Shown here: one piece after another, positions 56,588 to 64,000 of the stretch
Numbering within the stretch: position 1 is the first letter of the stretch
Layout: each line of letters starts with the position of its first letter
Assembly (NCBI RefSeq): GCF_014695395.1
Contig: NZ_JACJOF010000007.1
Span: 62,001-126,000 of the forward strand
From: Nodosilinea sp. FACHB-131
GTDB taxonomy: Bacteria; Cyanobacteriota; Cyanobacteriia; Phormidesmidales; Phormidesmidaceae
Direction: 5' to 3'
Length of the DNA stretch: 64,000 nt
The notes under the pieces: model-generated
Told to the model about the DNA's origin: nothing
Seen by the model: the letters and a program-made list of their open reading frames with translations, nothing else
Databases searched by the model: none
Program-made: the position numbers and the translations under genes

Positions 56588-57043
56588 CTACTGTCGTGCC
56601 GATGGGGTCTCAGAAAACTGGCGCACGGTGGCGCCGAACCCCGATGCTTTAAACTGCTTGAGTTTGAGGGGCTCGGGCTGGCTGGCGGCCACAGAAATCC
56701 GCAGTTCGAAGGGACTCTCGCCGGGGGGAACTTCTGGAATGCCGCCCAATCGCCCTCGGTTTTGCATGACGGGATTGTCGTCGGCGTCAAAAATGCGGCC
56801 AAAAATGTCGGCGTCAATTACAGACTTGCCGGTGCGGTTAATTGCTTTGCCGGTGATCAAAAAGCACTTCGCCTCCTGAATTGAGCCGGCGGCCACCATG
56901 CCCTCGGCGTAGTCGGGGGGGCAGGGGGCGTAGCTGAGGTCGCTAATTTCAATGGGAGTTAAGGCTTGGGCCGTTAGCCCCGCCCCACTAATCAGCCAAA
57001 GGCCTGCGATTAAAAGAGCGGTGAAGATCCCACGTAGTGCCAT
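56588..57043 (-). CDS. Exported FxLYD-type protein
   Basis: 151 residues from ATG 57043 (MALRGIFTALLIAGLWLIS), an N-terminal signal segment ending near GLTAQALT. The mature part has an ITGKAINRTGKSVIDADIFG core and FELRISVA, the pattern of the FxLYD beta-sandwich, a fold seen on bacterial envelope proteins. Two cysteines (APCPPDY and AKCFLIT) could form a disulfide. Its function is unknown. It converges on the kinase gene; a longer frame to 57070 is less likely. Confidence 0.75.
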   Translation of the reverse strand: MALRGIFTALLIAGLWLISGAGLTAQALTPIEISDLSYAPCPPDYAEGMVAAGSIQEAKCFLITGKAINRTGKSVIDADIFGRIFDADDNPVMQNRGRLGGIPEVPPGESPFELRISVAASQPEPLKLKQFKASGFGATVRQFSETPSARQ

Positions 57044-57152
57044 AGGTCGCCTGCTGGTAAGCAAAATCAAACCTTTATCAGCTTATCGCGATTTGCCCTG
57101 GCAGGAGGGCAAGGGTGTTTCGTCCCAGCGCTGGGTAAGGGTCAGCCCCAGC

Positions 57153-57458
57153 CTAGGGCAGCCGCTCCGCAACATAGGCTTTGGCGTCGCTCAGACTACA
57201 GCCGTTGACCTCTCTAACGCGTTTAACGGCATCGATCAGCCTGCCCTGGCCCAGCAGGTCGCGCACCTGGCGATCGAGGTCGGTGGCGGGCGGGTTTTGT
57301 AAGGCGGGAGAACTAGCCCCATTTTGCGGCGATCGCCCCTGTAAGCCAGCAGGAGCGTTTTGATCCCCGGCTGGGCGAGGGCGCTGAAGCCGTCGAGTCA
57401 GCCAGAACGACAGGCCAAAGGCCAGCAGACCCGCCCCAATAAAGACAACAACGACCAT
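57153..57458 (-). CDS. Membrane-anchored small protein with ribosomal L7/L12 C-terminal-like domain
   Basis: 101 residues from ATG 57458. One N-terminal membrane helix (VVVVFIGAGLLAFGLSFWL) and a basic stretch, then a Pro/Asn/Ala linker (31-65). A short domain at 66-101 (QVRDLLGQGRLIDAVKRVRE, then GCSLSDAKAYVAE) resembles the C-terminal domain of ribosomal protein bL12. Such membrane-linked bL12-like domains occur in cyanobacteria with no set function. It is 110 bp upstream of the FxLYD gene on the same strand. Confidence 0.72.
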   Translation of the reverse strand: MVVVVFIGAGLLAFGLSFWLTRRLQRPRPAGDQNAPAGLQGRSPQNGASSPALQNPPATDLDRQVRDLLGQGRLIDAVKRVREVNGCSLSDAKAYVAERLP

Positions 57459-57595
57459 GGCAACGCCCAACGAAGTGCCTCTACTCTAGCCGCTGCATGG
57501 GCCAACCTCCCTCCCCTGCCCAGTAAAAAATCCTTCCAACCCCCGCCCCAGCGTGTATCCTTTAGCAGATCGTTTACTGACCTCTGGGTACCGCC

Positions 57596-60500
57596 ATGAA
57601 TCAGTTTCCTAAGCCGTCTCTGGCCATGCTAGCGCTGCTCAGCGCCCTGGCTGCGCTGCCGATCAATGCGCTCAGGTCTGAGCCTCGGCTGCTGGCTCAG
57701 GTGACTGAGAAACCCACACCCACCTTTACCCTGCAACCGAGCGTCCCCGCCGGCACTACCCTCTCGATTGAGGGGTCACCGTCGATGGTGGAGATCAACG
57801 AGAGCCTGGGTGAAGGCTTTGAGGCCCGCTACCCTGATACCGATGTGGTGGCGTCGATTAGTGGTGACGATCAGGCGCTCCAGGCACTGCGGGACGGTGA
57901 CGTAGAGCTGGCGGCTCTGGGGCGATCGCTCAGTGACGCCGAGGAAGATCCGAGCCTGACGTCAATTCCAGTGGCGCGGGAAAAAATTGCCATCATTGTG
58001 GGGCGCGACAACCCGTTCCGAGGTGATTTGACCTTTGATGAGTTTGTTGCCATTTTTCGTGGTGAAATCACCAACTGGTCGCAGCTGGGTGGACCCAACG
58101 TGCCGCTGCGGTTTGTCGATCGCCCCGCCACCAGCTCTATCCGGTTGGCCCTAGCCGACTACGAAATCTTTCAAGCCCAGCCCTTTGAGACTGGCGACAA
58201 CGCCGTGCAGGTAGAGGAGGATGACACCGCTGCGGTGGTGCGTGAGCTGGGCAGCGACGGCATTAGCTATGCGATCGCCTCTGAAGTGCTAGGGCAAGAC
58301 GCCGTGCGCCCGGTGAGCCTAGACGGCACCCTGCCCGACGACCCCCGCTATCCCTACTCTCAACCCCGCAATTACATCTATCAGGGTGAGCCGAGCCTGC
58401 CCGTAGAGGCATTTTTGGGTTTTGCCACCAGTGACGAAGGCCAGGCCGCTGTGGCCGAGGCGCAGCAAACCGCCCGCGCCAACGTCACCGTGGGGGCCAG
58501 CAAGCTACCCGGCGGTGTGGCTTTGGCCCCGGATGGTCAGTTTATGGTGCGCGGCACTGAAGACGGTCAGCTGCAATGGCTGGATGCTGACGGCAATCTG
58601 ACGAAAACGGTGGTAGCCGATGCCCATCAAGGGGCCGTATCGACTGTAGTGATTAGCCCCGATGGCCAAACCATCGTTTCTAGCGGAGCCGATGGCACCC
58701 TGCGCCGGTGGGATCGCAGCGGTAACCCGATTGGCGAGCCGATCGAAGGGCAGGGTGGCCCAATTTTGGCCCTGGCCGTCAGCCCTGACGGTCAAACCCT
58801 GGCCAGTGGCAGCGCTGACGGCACCGTAGAGCGCTGGTCGCTGGCCGATGGCACCCGCGTGGGTGAACCCATTGCCGCCCCCGGTGGGCCAGTGCAGGCG
58901 CTCCACTACCCGGTGGGTGGGCAAACGCTGATTACGGGCAGCCGCGACGGCAACTTGGGCGTTTGGAATGCGGATGGCACTGCTGCAGGCCAAAGCGCCA
59001 ACGCCCACCCCGAGGGCGTGACCACCATTACCAGCAGCCCCGATGGCCAGGTCTTAACTACCACGGGCGGTGACGGCAGCCTGCGCAACTGGGATCGCTC
59101 CACTCTCCAACCCAGGGGAAATACCATTCAAGCCCATGGCGACAGGGTTAGCGCTGTGGCCTACAGCCCCGACGGCCGCACTCTGGCTACTGCCGGGGCC
59201 GACAGCACCCTCCAGCTGTGGTCGGCGGATGGCAGTAAGCAACTGGCAGAACCGGTGCAGCTCGATGAGCCTGCAGCCTCCCTGGGGTATACCCCCGAGG
59301 GACTGCTGGTGGTGGGAGGGAGCGATCGCCAGGTTGAACTGCGCAATGACCGGGGCGAGCTGGTGTCCAACAGTGAATCTGGGGCTGGCTCGGGAGACGC
59401 CAACGACCCGATCACGGGTTTGGGTGATTTCTGGCAGCGCCTGCGGGACTTGCCTCCCAGCGCTTGGTGGATGCTGGCCGTGATTCCGGCCCTGCTGCTG
59501 CTGTTTGGTATTGCGGGGTCGCTGTTTAGCAAAGACGACGACGATGAGGATGAGCTAGAGGCCGACGGCGATCGCGGCACGGCGGTGGGTCTCATCCCTG
59601 GTCCAGATATCGATTTTTCTAAGGTAAGTAGCCAGCCCCCGGCAGATAGGCCAGTGCTTCCCCCAACTCCTCTGCCCGAGGTAGAGGGGTTGCCCCCCGA
59701 GGCCGAACTCGTGCCCAGCGGTGAGTATCTAGGAGCAGTGCCGCCAGACAAACTAGAGCAGGCCCGCATTGACCTGGCTGAGGGTCGTCGCCTGATGCGC
59801 GAGGGCCGTTACGACAACGCTCTGATCTACTTTAACCAGGCTGTGGAAGCTACCGAAGTGGAGCGCCGCAAGACTGACGCTACCGCGACAGCGGCCGGAG
59901 GCATCAACGCCATTGCCGCCCAGGCCCAGGCCGAGCGAGGGAATGCCCTAGCGCTTTTGGGGCAGGCCAACGACGCTATGGATAGCTTTAATGCCGCGCT
60001 GCGCCTCGACGCCAGCGTTGTTGACGCCTGGATTGGCAAAGGCCGTTTGCTCAGCACCATGGCCCGCTACGAAGAATCTCTCTTCTGCTTTGACACCGCC
60101 CTAGAACTCGACCCCACGTCCGCCGCGGCTCTTTCGGGCAAGGGACAAGCGCTCATAGCGATGGGCCGCCAGAGCGAGGGACAAGCCTGCCTGGATCGGG
60201 CCGCTGCCATGGCTAACGGCGATTCTACCTGGGAGCTACCTGCGATCGATGCTCCCCCTGAAGCCGGAGCATCGATCGCAGGGGCTGCAGCGATTGGCAG
60301 CGCCTCTGGGTCAGGGGTGGTGCCTGAGTATGCCCCTCCATCGGACTATGGCTACGACCCCGATGTGCCCATGGAGCTACAGCAGATGGTGCAGGGGCTG
60401 CCATCCGCCGATGTGGAAATGGTGGGCACCTCCACCCTCAGTTTTGATGTGCCCCCAGACCTGGCGGCAGAGGCGGCTGAGTTGCCCGATCGCGCCGAAG

Positions 60501-61315
60501 ATGCCAGCGCGATTCGCGAAGCGATCCCTACGGGAATCGCCCCTGGCTTACCGCCCGCTGCCCCTGAAGGCGTCCCCAATGGCGATGTTCCAGCGGCGAT
60601 TCCCCCTGAGATCCCGGTGTCAGAGCCGGTGCCCAGCACTCTGGAAGAAGAACTGCTCAGCCAAGTGCGTCTTGGGAATACCCCTCCCGTTGAGGCCGAG
60701 CCTACGGCGCTGCCGATGGAAAGCAACGGTGCTGCTACCTCGGCAACAATGCCGCCCCTACGACCGGCCCCGATGCCTGTACCGCCGCCGGTGCTCCTAG
60801 AACCGGGTGACTATGTGCCGCCCCCGGCAGAGGTGTCGGGAAGCGAGGATTTGTCGGGATTGGAGGGACTGCCGCCCGAGGTCATGGCGGCTCTAGCCAG
60901 CATTCCGCCCAGTTCGCCCGACAGCTTTGGGGTTGTGCCCACCAGCTCTGAGCCAGTACCAGAAGATACTGACGATGCCGCTGCTGCTAGCTGGATTCGC
61001 CTATCCATTGACCAGGATGGGGGGCGATTCTATGCGGTGTGGCAGATCGACGAGGGCGATCGCGCCCAGGCCAAAGCCGACGGCGGTGAAACCATGACCC
61101 TGCGCCTCTACGATGTCACCGGTCGGGCCACTCAAGCCGCGCTGCCCCCAGCGGTAGTGGAGCAGCGCTGCCGCGACGACTTTGCCCAAGACTGGTACCT
61201 GCCCATTCCCCAGTGGGATCGCATCTATGTCGTAGAAGTGGGTTATCTAAGTGCGGCTGGCGATTGGCTAGCGATCGCGCAATCGATCGAGGTAGCGGCG
61301 ATTTCTGCTGCTTAA
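57596..61315 (+). CDS. Giant PstS-like / WD40 / membrane / TPR / DUF4912 protein
   Basis: 1239 residues, one frame with no break. Order: signal-like N-terminus (1-36); phosphate-binding-protein-like domain (about 50-300: SPSMVEINESLGEGFEARYP, VAFFRGE-type loop FVAIFRGEITNWSQLGG); seven WD40 repeats (about 301-580); one membrane helix (624-645, WWMLAVIPALLLLFGIAGSL); acidic loop; TPR-like repeats (731-874, GRRLMREGRYDNALIYFNQA); Pro-rich linker; DUF4912 (about 1131-1239, SWIRLSIDQDGGRFYAVWQI). The sensor half would be outside and the TPR/DUF4912 half inside. Known families, unknown combined role. ATG at 57596. Confidence 0.9.
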   Translation: MNQFPKPSLAMLALLSALAALPINALRSEPRLLAQVTEKPTPTFTLQPSVPAGTTLSIEGSPSMVEINESLGEGFEARYPDTDVVASISGDDQALQALRDGDVELAALGRSLSDAEEDPSLTSIPVAREKIAIIVGRDNPFRGDLTFDEFVAIFRGEITNWSQLGGPNVPLRFVDRPATSSIRLALADYEIFQAQPFETGDNAVQVEEDDTAAVVRELGSDGISYAIASEVLGQDAVRPVSLDGTLPDDPRYPYSQPRNYIYQGEPSLPVEAFLGFATSDEGQAAVAEAQQTARANVTVGASKLPGGVALAPDGQFMVRGTEDGQLQWLDADGNLTKTVVADAHQGAVSTVVISPDGQTIVSSGADGTLRRWDRSGNPIGEPIEGQGGPILALAVSPDGQTLASGSADGTVERWSLADGTRVGEPIAAPGGPVQALHYPVGGQTLITGSRDGNLGVWNADGTAAGQSANAHPEGVTTITSSPDGQVLTTTGGDGSLRNWDRSTLQPRGNTIQAHGDRVSAVAYSPDGRTLATAGADSTLQLWSADGSKQLAEPVQLDEPAASLGYTPEGLLVVGGSDRQVELRNDRGELVSNSESGAGSGDANDPITGLGDFWQRLRDLPPSAWWMLAVIPALLLLFGIAGSLFSKDDDDEDELEADGDRGTAVGLIPGPDIDFSKVSSQPPADRPVLPPTPLPEVEGLPPEAELVPSGEYLGAVPPDKLEQARIDLAEGRRLMREGRYDNALIYFNQAVEATEVERRKTDATATAAGGINAIAAQAQAERGNALALLGQANDAMDSFNAALRLDASVVDAWIGKGRLLSTMARYEESLFCFDTALELDPTSAAALSGKGQALIAMGRQSEGQACLDRAAAMANGDSTWELPAIDAPPEAGASIAGAAAIGSASGSGVVPEYAPPSDYGYDPDVPMELQQMVQGLPSADVEMVGTSTLSFDVPPDLAAEAAELPDRAEDASAIREAIPTGIAPGLPPAAPEGVPNGDVPAAIPPEIPVSEPVPSTLEEELLSQVRLGNTPPVEAEPTALPMESNGAATSATMPPLRPAPMPVPPPVLLEPGDYVPPPAEVSGSEDLSGLEGLPPEVMAALASIPPSSPDSFGVVPTSSEPVPEDTDDAAAASWIRLSIDQDGGRFYAVWQIDEGDRAQAKADGGETMTLRLYDVTGRATQAALPPAVVEQRCRDDFAQDWYLPIPQWDRIYVVEVGYLSAAGDWLAIAQSIEVAAISAA

Positions 61316-61331
61316 GCAAAAACAGCTAGCG

Positions 61332-61357
61332 GGTTGGCAAGTTCGAACTTGCTAACC
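61332..61357. repeat. 26-bp palindrome after the giant protein gene
   Basis: GGTTGGCAAGTTC pairs with GAACTTGCTAACC (one G-T) with no spacer, 16 bp after the stop. A second copy of the outer arm, TGCCAAC (61358-61364), follows. No T run, so termination is doubtful; it may be a protein-binding palindrome or a stabilising 3' hairpin. Confidence 0.5.
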
Positions 61358-61393
61358 TGCCAACTAAAACTTTGCGCTGCACCAGCTTTGATC

Positions 61394-61420
61394 AAAAAAG
61401 CCCGAGGCGGAGCCCCGGGC
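61394..61420 (-). terminator. Terminator of the ferritin-like gene
   Basis: 9-bp stem GCCCGAGGC/GCCCCGGGC (61400-61408 with 61412-61420, one mismatch), loop GGA, followed on the minus strand by TTTTTT (61399-61394). It lies 75 bp after the stop at 61495. Confidence 0.75.
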
Positions 61421-61494
61421 ACAAGTCAGGAGTGACTTGAAGATCCAGATAGTGACGACTTCAGGAAGTCTGTTGGACAGCACCATCAGGTAAT

Positions 61495-62196
61495 TCACAC
61501 CTTGAGCACCCACTGCTCGCGGGTAGCGGTGCTGACAAAGGGGGCGGGCACAAAGGGGATCTCGACCCCCAGTGAAATGAAGGCGGCCCGAATGGTGGTA
61601 GCGTGAGCTGCCTCAGCGGCGGCGATAGTAGCCCCGGCAGTGATTAGCTCGGGGGTTCTGAGGCGGGCGACCTCGCTAGCGTAGGCAATGGCGGCATCGG
61701 TTTCGAGGGCCAGGGCCAGCTTGGCGATGTTGACATCAGAGTCGAGGCCACCGTCGCCCCGCTCCAGGTAGGCCGACAGGTCGTAGCTATCTTCGGCCGT
61801 GACGGGAGTGCCGCCCAGGTCGCTCACGACTTGTGTGAGCAGGTCGCGGTGGGCCATGTGGTCGGCCTGGTTAGCCAGGGCGATCGCCAGCACGGCTTTG
61901 CCCACATCGGTGTCGCTAAGACCCCCAGCAGCGGCTCCATAGGCCCAGATAGCTTGATGCTCGTAGAAGAGCGCCCCATTGAGAACGGCAGCATCGTTAG
62001 CGGCCGCTCTGCCGCGGATTCCACCCATGACGCGGTTCTGCGCGCTACGGCTCTCGGCTTGGGCTGCACTCTTGGTTAGGGCAGAGAAGCCGAGGGTGCC
62101 AACTAGACCTGCGATCGTGCCGCCCACCATAACCCGACGACGAGAAACCCCTGCTTTGGGGGAAGCTAGATCGTCAGACATGAAATCATGATTCAT
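61495..62196 (-). CDS. Tat-exported ferritin-like protein
   Basis: 233 residues from ATG 62196 (MNHDFMSDDLASPKAG). A twin-arginine signal SRRRVMVGGTIAGLVG leads to a signal end near AAQAES. The mature part is a four-helix ferritin-like domain with YEHQAIWAY, NQADHMAHRDLLTQ and AAAEAAHATTIRAAF, whose Glu and His pairs could bind two metal ions. Tat export implies folding, probably with a cofactor, before export to the periplasm or lumen. It resembles desiccation-linked ferritin-like proteins. Divergent from an ECF sigma gene, 195 bp away. Confidence 0.87.
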   Translation of the reverse strand: MNHDFMSDDLASPKAGVSRRRVMVGGTIAGLVGTLGFSALTKSAAQAESRSAQNRVMGGIRGRAAANDAAVLNGALFYEHQAIWAYGAAAGGLSDTDVGKAVLAIALANQADHMAHRDLLTQVVSDLGGTPVTAEDSYDLSAYLERGDGGLDSDVNIAKLALALETDAAIAYASEVARLRTPELITAGATIAAAEAAHATTIRAAFISLGVEIPFVPAPFVSTATREQWVLKV

Positions 62197-62391
62197 TGCA
62201 GTATCCTTTGCGCTAATGTCGTGGGCAAGCGTAATTGCTATCAGACCCGCCACAATACGACTAGCCCTGGTCTATGGATGGCAAGTTCTCCCAATTGATG
62301 TTTGAGTTCAGCACATCCACTGCGTTCTATATCTGTTTCTCCCCCAGCCATCCACAACGGTGGTCTGAGTCGTATTCCTGATGTGTAGTTA

Positions 62392-62979
62392 ATGCCTCCA
62401 TTGCCGCCCCCCGACCCTCGGATGTCTTCCCCAGTTAGCGATCGCGATCTGGTTACCCGTCTGTGGGCCGGTGATACCGCTGCCCTCGCTACCCTCTACG
62501 ATCGCTATTCGTCGATGGTTTATACCCTGGCCCTCAAAATGCTGTCTAACCCCGCCGAAGCCGAAGACCTTACCCAGGAGGTGTTCGTCAATTTTTGGCA
62601 GCGGCGACAGTACGACGCCGAGCGGGGCAGCGTGGGCAGCTACCTGGCGACCTTCACCCGCTCCCGTGCCCTCGATCGCCTGCGGATCACCAGCGGGCGG
62701 GCGGTGATTTTGCAGCGGTTCCAGCGCATTAGTGAAGCCTCGGCGCGATCGCCCAACCCGGTTGACTATGCCACCCAGCACGAGCAGAACCAGCACCTGC
62801 GCGCCGCCCTCGATCAGCTCCCCACCACCGAGCGCGAAGTGTTAGAAATCGCCTACTTTCAAGGGCTCACCCAAGCCGAAATCTCAGCCCAACTCGGCAT
62901 TCCCCTAGGTACCGTCAAATCCCGCTGCCGCCAAGGCCTCCTACGCCTGCGCACCCTCCTCCAACCTCACAAAGACTAA
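62392..62979 (+). CDS. ECF-family RNA polymerase sigma factor
   Basis: 195 residues. Region 2: LATLYDRYSSMVYTLALKML with DLTQEVFVNFW, and DRLRITSGR. Region 4: LPTTEREVLEIAYFQGLTQA then EISAQLGIPLGTVKSRCRQG. It lacks regions 1 and 3. It drives a small set of genes when released from its anti-sigma factor, which follows at once. Start could also be the ATG at 62422; neither has a clear ribosome-binding site. It resembles SigK/RskA-type ECF systems of cyanobacteria and actinobacteria. Confidence 0.94.
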   Translation: MPPLPPPDPRMSSPVSDRDLVTRLWAGDTAALATLYDRYSSMVYTLALKMLSNPAEAEDLTQEVFVNFWQRRQYDAERGSVGSYLATFTRSRALDRLRITSGRAVILQRFQRISEASARSPNPVDYATQHEQNQHLRAALDQLPTTEREVLEIAYFQGLTQAEISAQLGIPLGTVKSRCRQGLLRLRTLLQPHKD

Positions 62980-62980
62980 A

Positions 62981-63043
62981 CCCTCCCCACCCACTCTCCC
63001 ACCCATCCACCCTCCCACCCTCCCACCCCTCACCCGCCCACCG
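62981..63043 (+). repeat. C-rich tract filling the sigma/anti-sigma spacer
   Basis: 63 bases made almost entirely of CCC separated by A or T (for example CCCATCCACCCTCCCACCC), ending at the anti-sigma ATG. It holds at least eight C-triplets, so the minus strand can form G-quadruplexes and the plus strand i-motifs. No purine-rich ribosome-binding site is present before the ATG at 63044. Confidence 0.8.
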
Positions 63044-63850
63044 ATGACCTCACCTCCCCTTCCTGACAATTGGCGCTCGCTGCTGGCGGGGTATGTGCTC
63101 GACGACCTCACCCCTGAAGAAGCCGCCCAGGTCGAGCAGTGGCTTGATCAATATCCTGAAGTGGCGACTGAACTGGCAGCTCTGCAAGCCACCTGGGGCA
63201 GCCTTGCCCTCGGGCCAACCCCAGTAGCGCCGCCGCCCGATCTGCGCGATCGCACCCTGGCTGCTGCCTTAGCCGCTGCTGTACCCGTCGCCGTGCCCGC
63301 TGCCGCTGGGCCTGAGTCGGCAATTGCCGGAGAGGTACTCGTGCCGAGTCAGCTCCCCAATGCTGCGCCCACCCCCCGCCGATTTCTCTGGGCGCAGCTG
63401 GGGCTGGCCCTGGGCTGGGCCGCTACCGCGCTGGCCCTGGCCTTTGCCCTGCAAGAAAACCAGCGCCTGCGCCTGGCCCTGCGCCAAACCGAGGCTGTGG
63501 TGGCCAGCTTTAGCCAGCCCGCCAACCGCCTTTATACCCTGGCGGGCACCGAGGCTGAACCCCAGGCCAACGCCCGCCTGGTGGTCAACCCCGCCGACCA
63601 AACCGCGCTGATTGTCACCACCGATCTGCCGCCCCTGGCCGACGATCAGGTCTATCGTCTCTGGGCGCTGACTGACAGCGACCCCGTATATTGCGGAGAA
63701 TTTAACCCGGCCGCCGCTGAAGACACGAACGAGTGGGTGCTGCCCGACGCCGTCTGTGGCACTGCCCCCGTGCAGATGTTGATCACGGCCGAGCGGGCGG
63801 ACGATCCACCGGTGCCGGCAGGGGATTTGGTGATGCAGAGTGAGTCGTAG
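63044..63850 (+). CDS. Anti-sigma factor, RskA type
   Basis: 268 residues. The N-terminal anti-sigma domain (about 4-45, LLAGYVLDDLTPEEAAQVEQ) binds the ECF sigma factor. One membrane helix at about 110-132 (FLWAQLGLALGWAATALALA) splits it from a C-terminal RskA domain (about 150-268, VYRLWALTD, PVYCGEF). Two cysteines near 225 and 243 face outside and could form a redox-sensitive disulfide. It should be cleaved on an envelope or redox signal to free the sigma factor. ATG at 63044 with no purine-rich ribosome-binding site. Confidence 0.93.
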   Translation: MTSPPLPDNWRSLLAGYVLDDLTPEEAAQVEQWLDQYPEVATELAALQATWGSLALGPTPVAPPPDLRDRTLAAALAAAVPVAVPAAAGPESAIAGEVLVPSQLPNAAPTPRRFLWAQLGLALGWAATALALAFALQENQRLRLALRQTEAVVASFSQPANRLYTLAGTEAEPQANARLVVNPADQTALIVTTDLPPLADDQVYRLWALTDSDPVYCGEFNPAAAEDTNEWVLPDAVCGTAPVQMLITAERADDPPVPAGDLVMQSES

Positions 63851-63890
63851 GGGAGTAGATGGGTAGGGGGTGGATGGGTGAGGGGTGAGG
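63851..63890 (+). repeat. G-rich tract after the anti-sigma gene
   Basis: GGGAGTAGATGGGTAGGGGG and more, about 40 bases with five G-runs of three or more, beginning directly after the TAG at 63848. Four runs with loops of 1 to 7 fit a G-quadruplex pattern. It is roughly the reverse complement of the C-rich tract before the anti-sigma gene, and shares TAGATGGGTAGG with the tract at 54531. Confidence 0.75.
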
Positions 63891-63956
63891 ACGATCGCTC
63901 CACCCTCTAGGGCGTCCTGGGTCACAATAGAGTAAGCAACGTTTATCTCTGCACCT

Positions 63957-64000
63957 ATGGCTTCTTTGGCACCGTCGCGATCGCAACCTGCCGCCGCACC
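63957..64000 (+). CDS. Possible start of a gene cut by the window end
   Basis: ATG at 63957 opens a frame MASLAPSRSQPAAA that stays open to the end of the window. No ribosome-binding site stands out and the visible residues are too few to name. It is codirectional with the sigma/anti-sigma pair and about 100 bp after it. Confidence 0.35.
   Translation, partial: MASLAPSRSQPAAA

Overview
The window is chromosomal DNA of a cyanobacterium. It carries photosystem II genes (psbB, psbT, psbM), the separate atpB-atpE pair of the cyanobacterial ATP synthase, the plastid-shared genes ycf34, ycf36 (CGLD27) and ycf65 (PSRP-3), many GCGATCGC-type HIP1 octamers, and several families known mainly from cyanobacteria (DUF3120, the DUF512 radical SAM family, TIGR01548 HAD). 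The GC-rich codon use and large multidomain WD40 proteins recall filamentous Leptolyngbya/Nodosilinea-like lineages, but the genus is a guess. I see no insertion sequence, prophage, CRISPR array or rRNA operon, and most of the window is ordinary core genome.

Layout. 0-8 kb: 3' end of a PEP-CTERM surface protein, a HAD hydrolase, ycf65, atpE/atpB (reverse), polyphosphate kinase and a DECD-box RNA helicase. 8-20 kb: two membrane proteins of unknown role, an alpha/beta hydrolase, a BlaI/BlaR-type pair that matches the copper-responsive PetR-PetP system, a MoeB-rhodanese plus JAMM peptidase pair, a TolC-type outer-membrane protein, a DUF512 radical SAM protein and undecaprenyl-diphosphatase. 20-33 kb: DUF3120, an FHA-adenylate cyclase, purL and purF, an NYN-LOTUS protein, a TMEM175-type channel, NDH-2, a phosphopantetheinyl transferase and the Anbu proteasome homologue. 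33-42 kb: psbM, a [2Fe-2S] ferredoxin, psbB-psbT, nrdR, ribosomal protein S1, an alkyltransferase-like protein with glgX, and aquaporin. 42-54 kb: NUDIX, Hsp33, a four-carbon acid sugar kinase, initiator tRNA-Met, the rsfS-ycf36-asparaginase run, a coiled-coil protein with near-identical 192-bp tandem repeats, queF, an acidic exported repeat protein, and cca beside ycf34. 54-64 kb: a signalling and envelope block with a zinc-ribbon/kinase/WD40 protein, a 1239-residue PstS-like/WD40/TPR/DUF4912 protein, a Tat-exported ferritin-like protein, and an ECF sigma/anti-sigma pair whose anti-sigma gene is bracketed by complementary C-rich and G-rich tracts.

How they may work together: PetRP would set the plastocyanin/cytochrome c6 choice from copper level. 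psbM, psbB, psbT and the ferredoxin form a photosystem II neighbourhood. The 54-64 kb block holds two seven-bladed WD40 proteins and an ECF system facing a Tat-exported ferritin-like protein; that is the least explained and most interesting part. psbM, psbT and the initiator tRNA are too short to be found by a simple ORF search and were read directly from the sequence.
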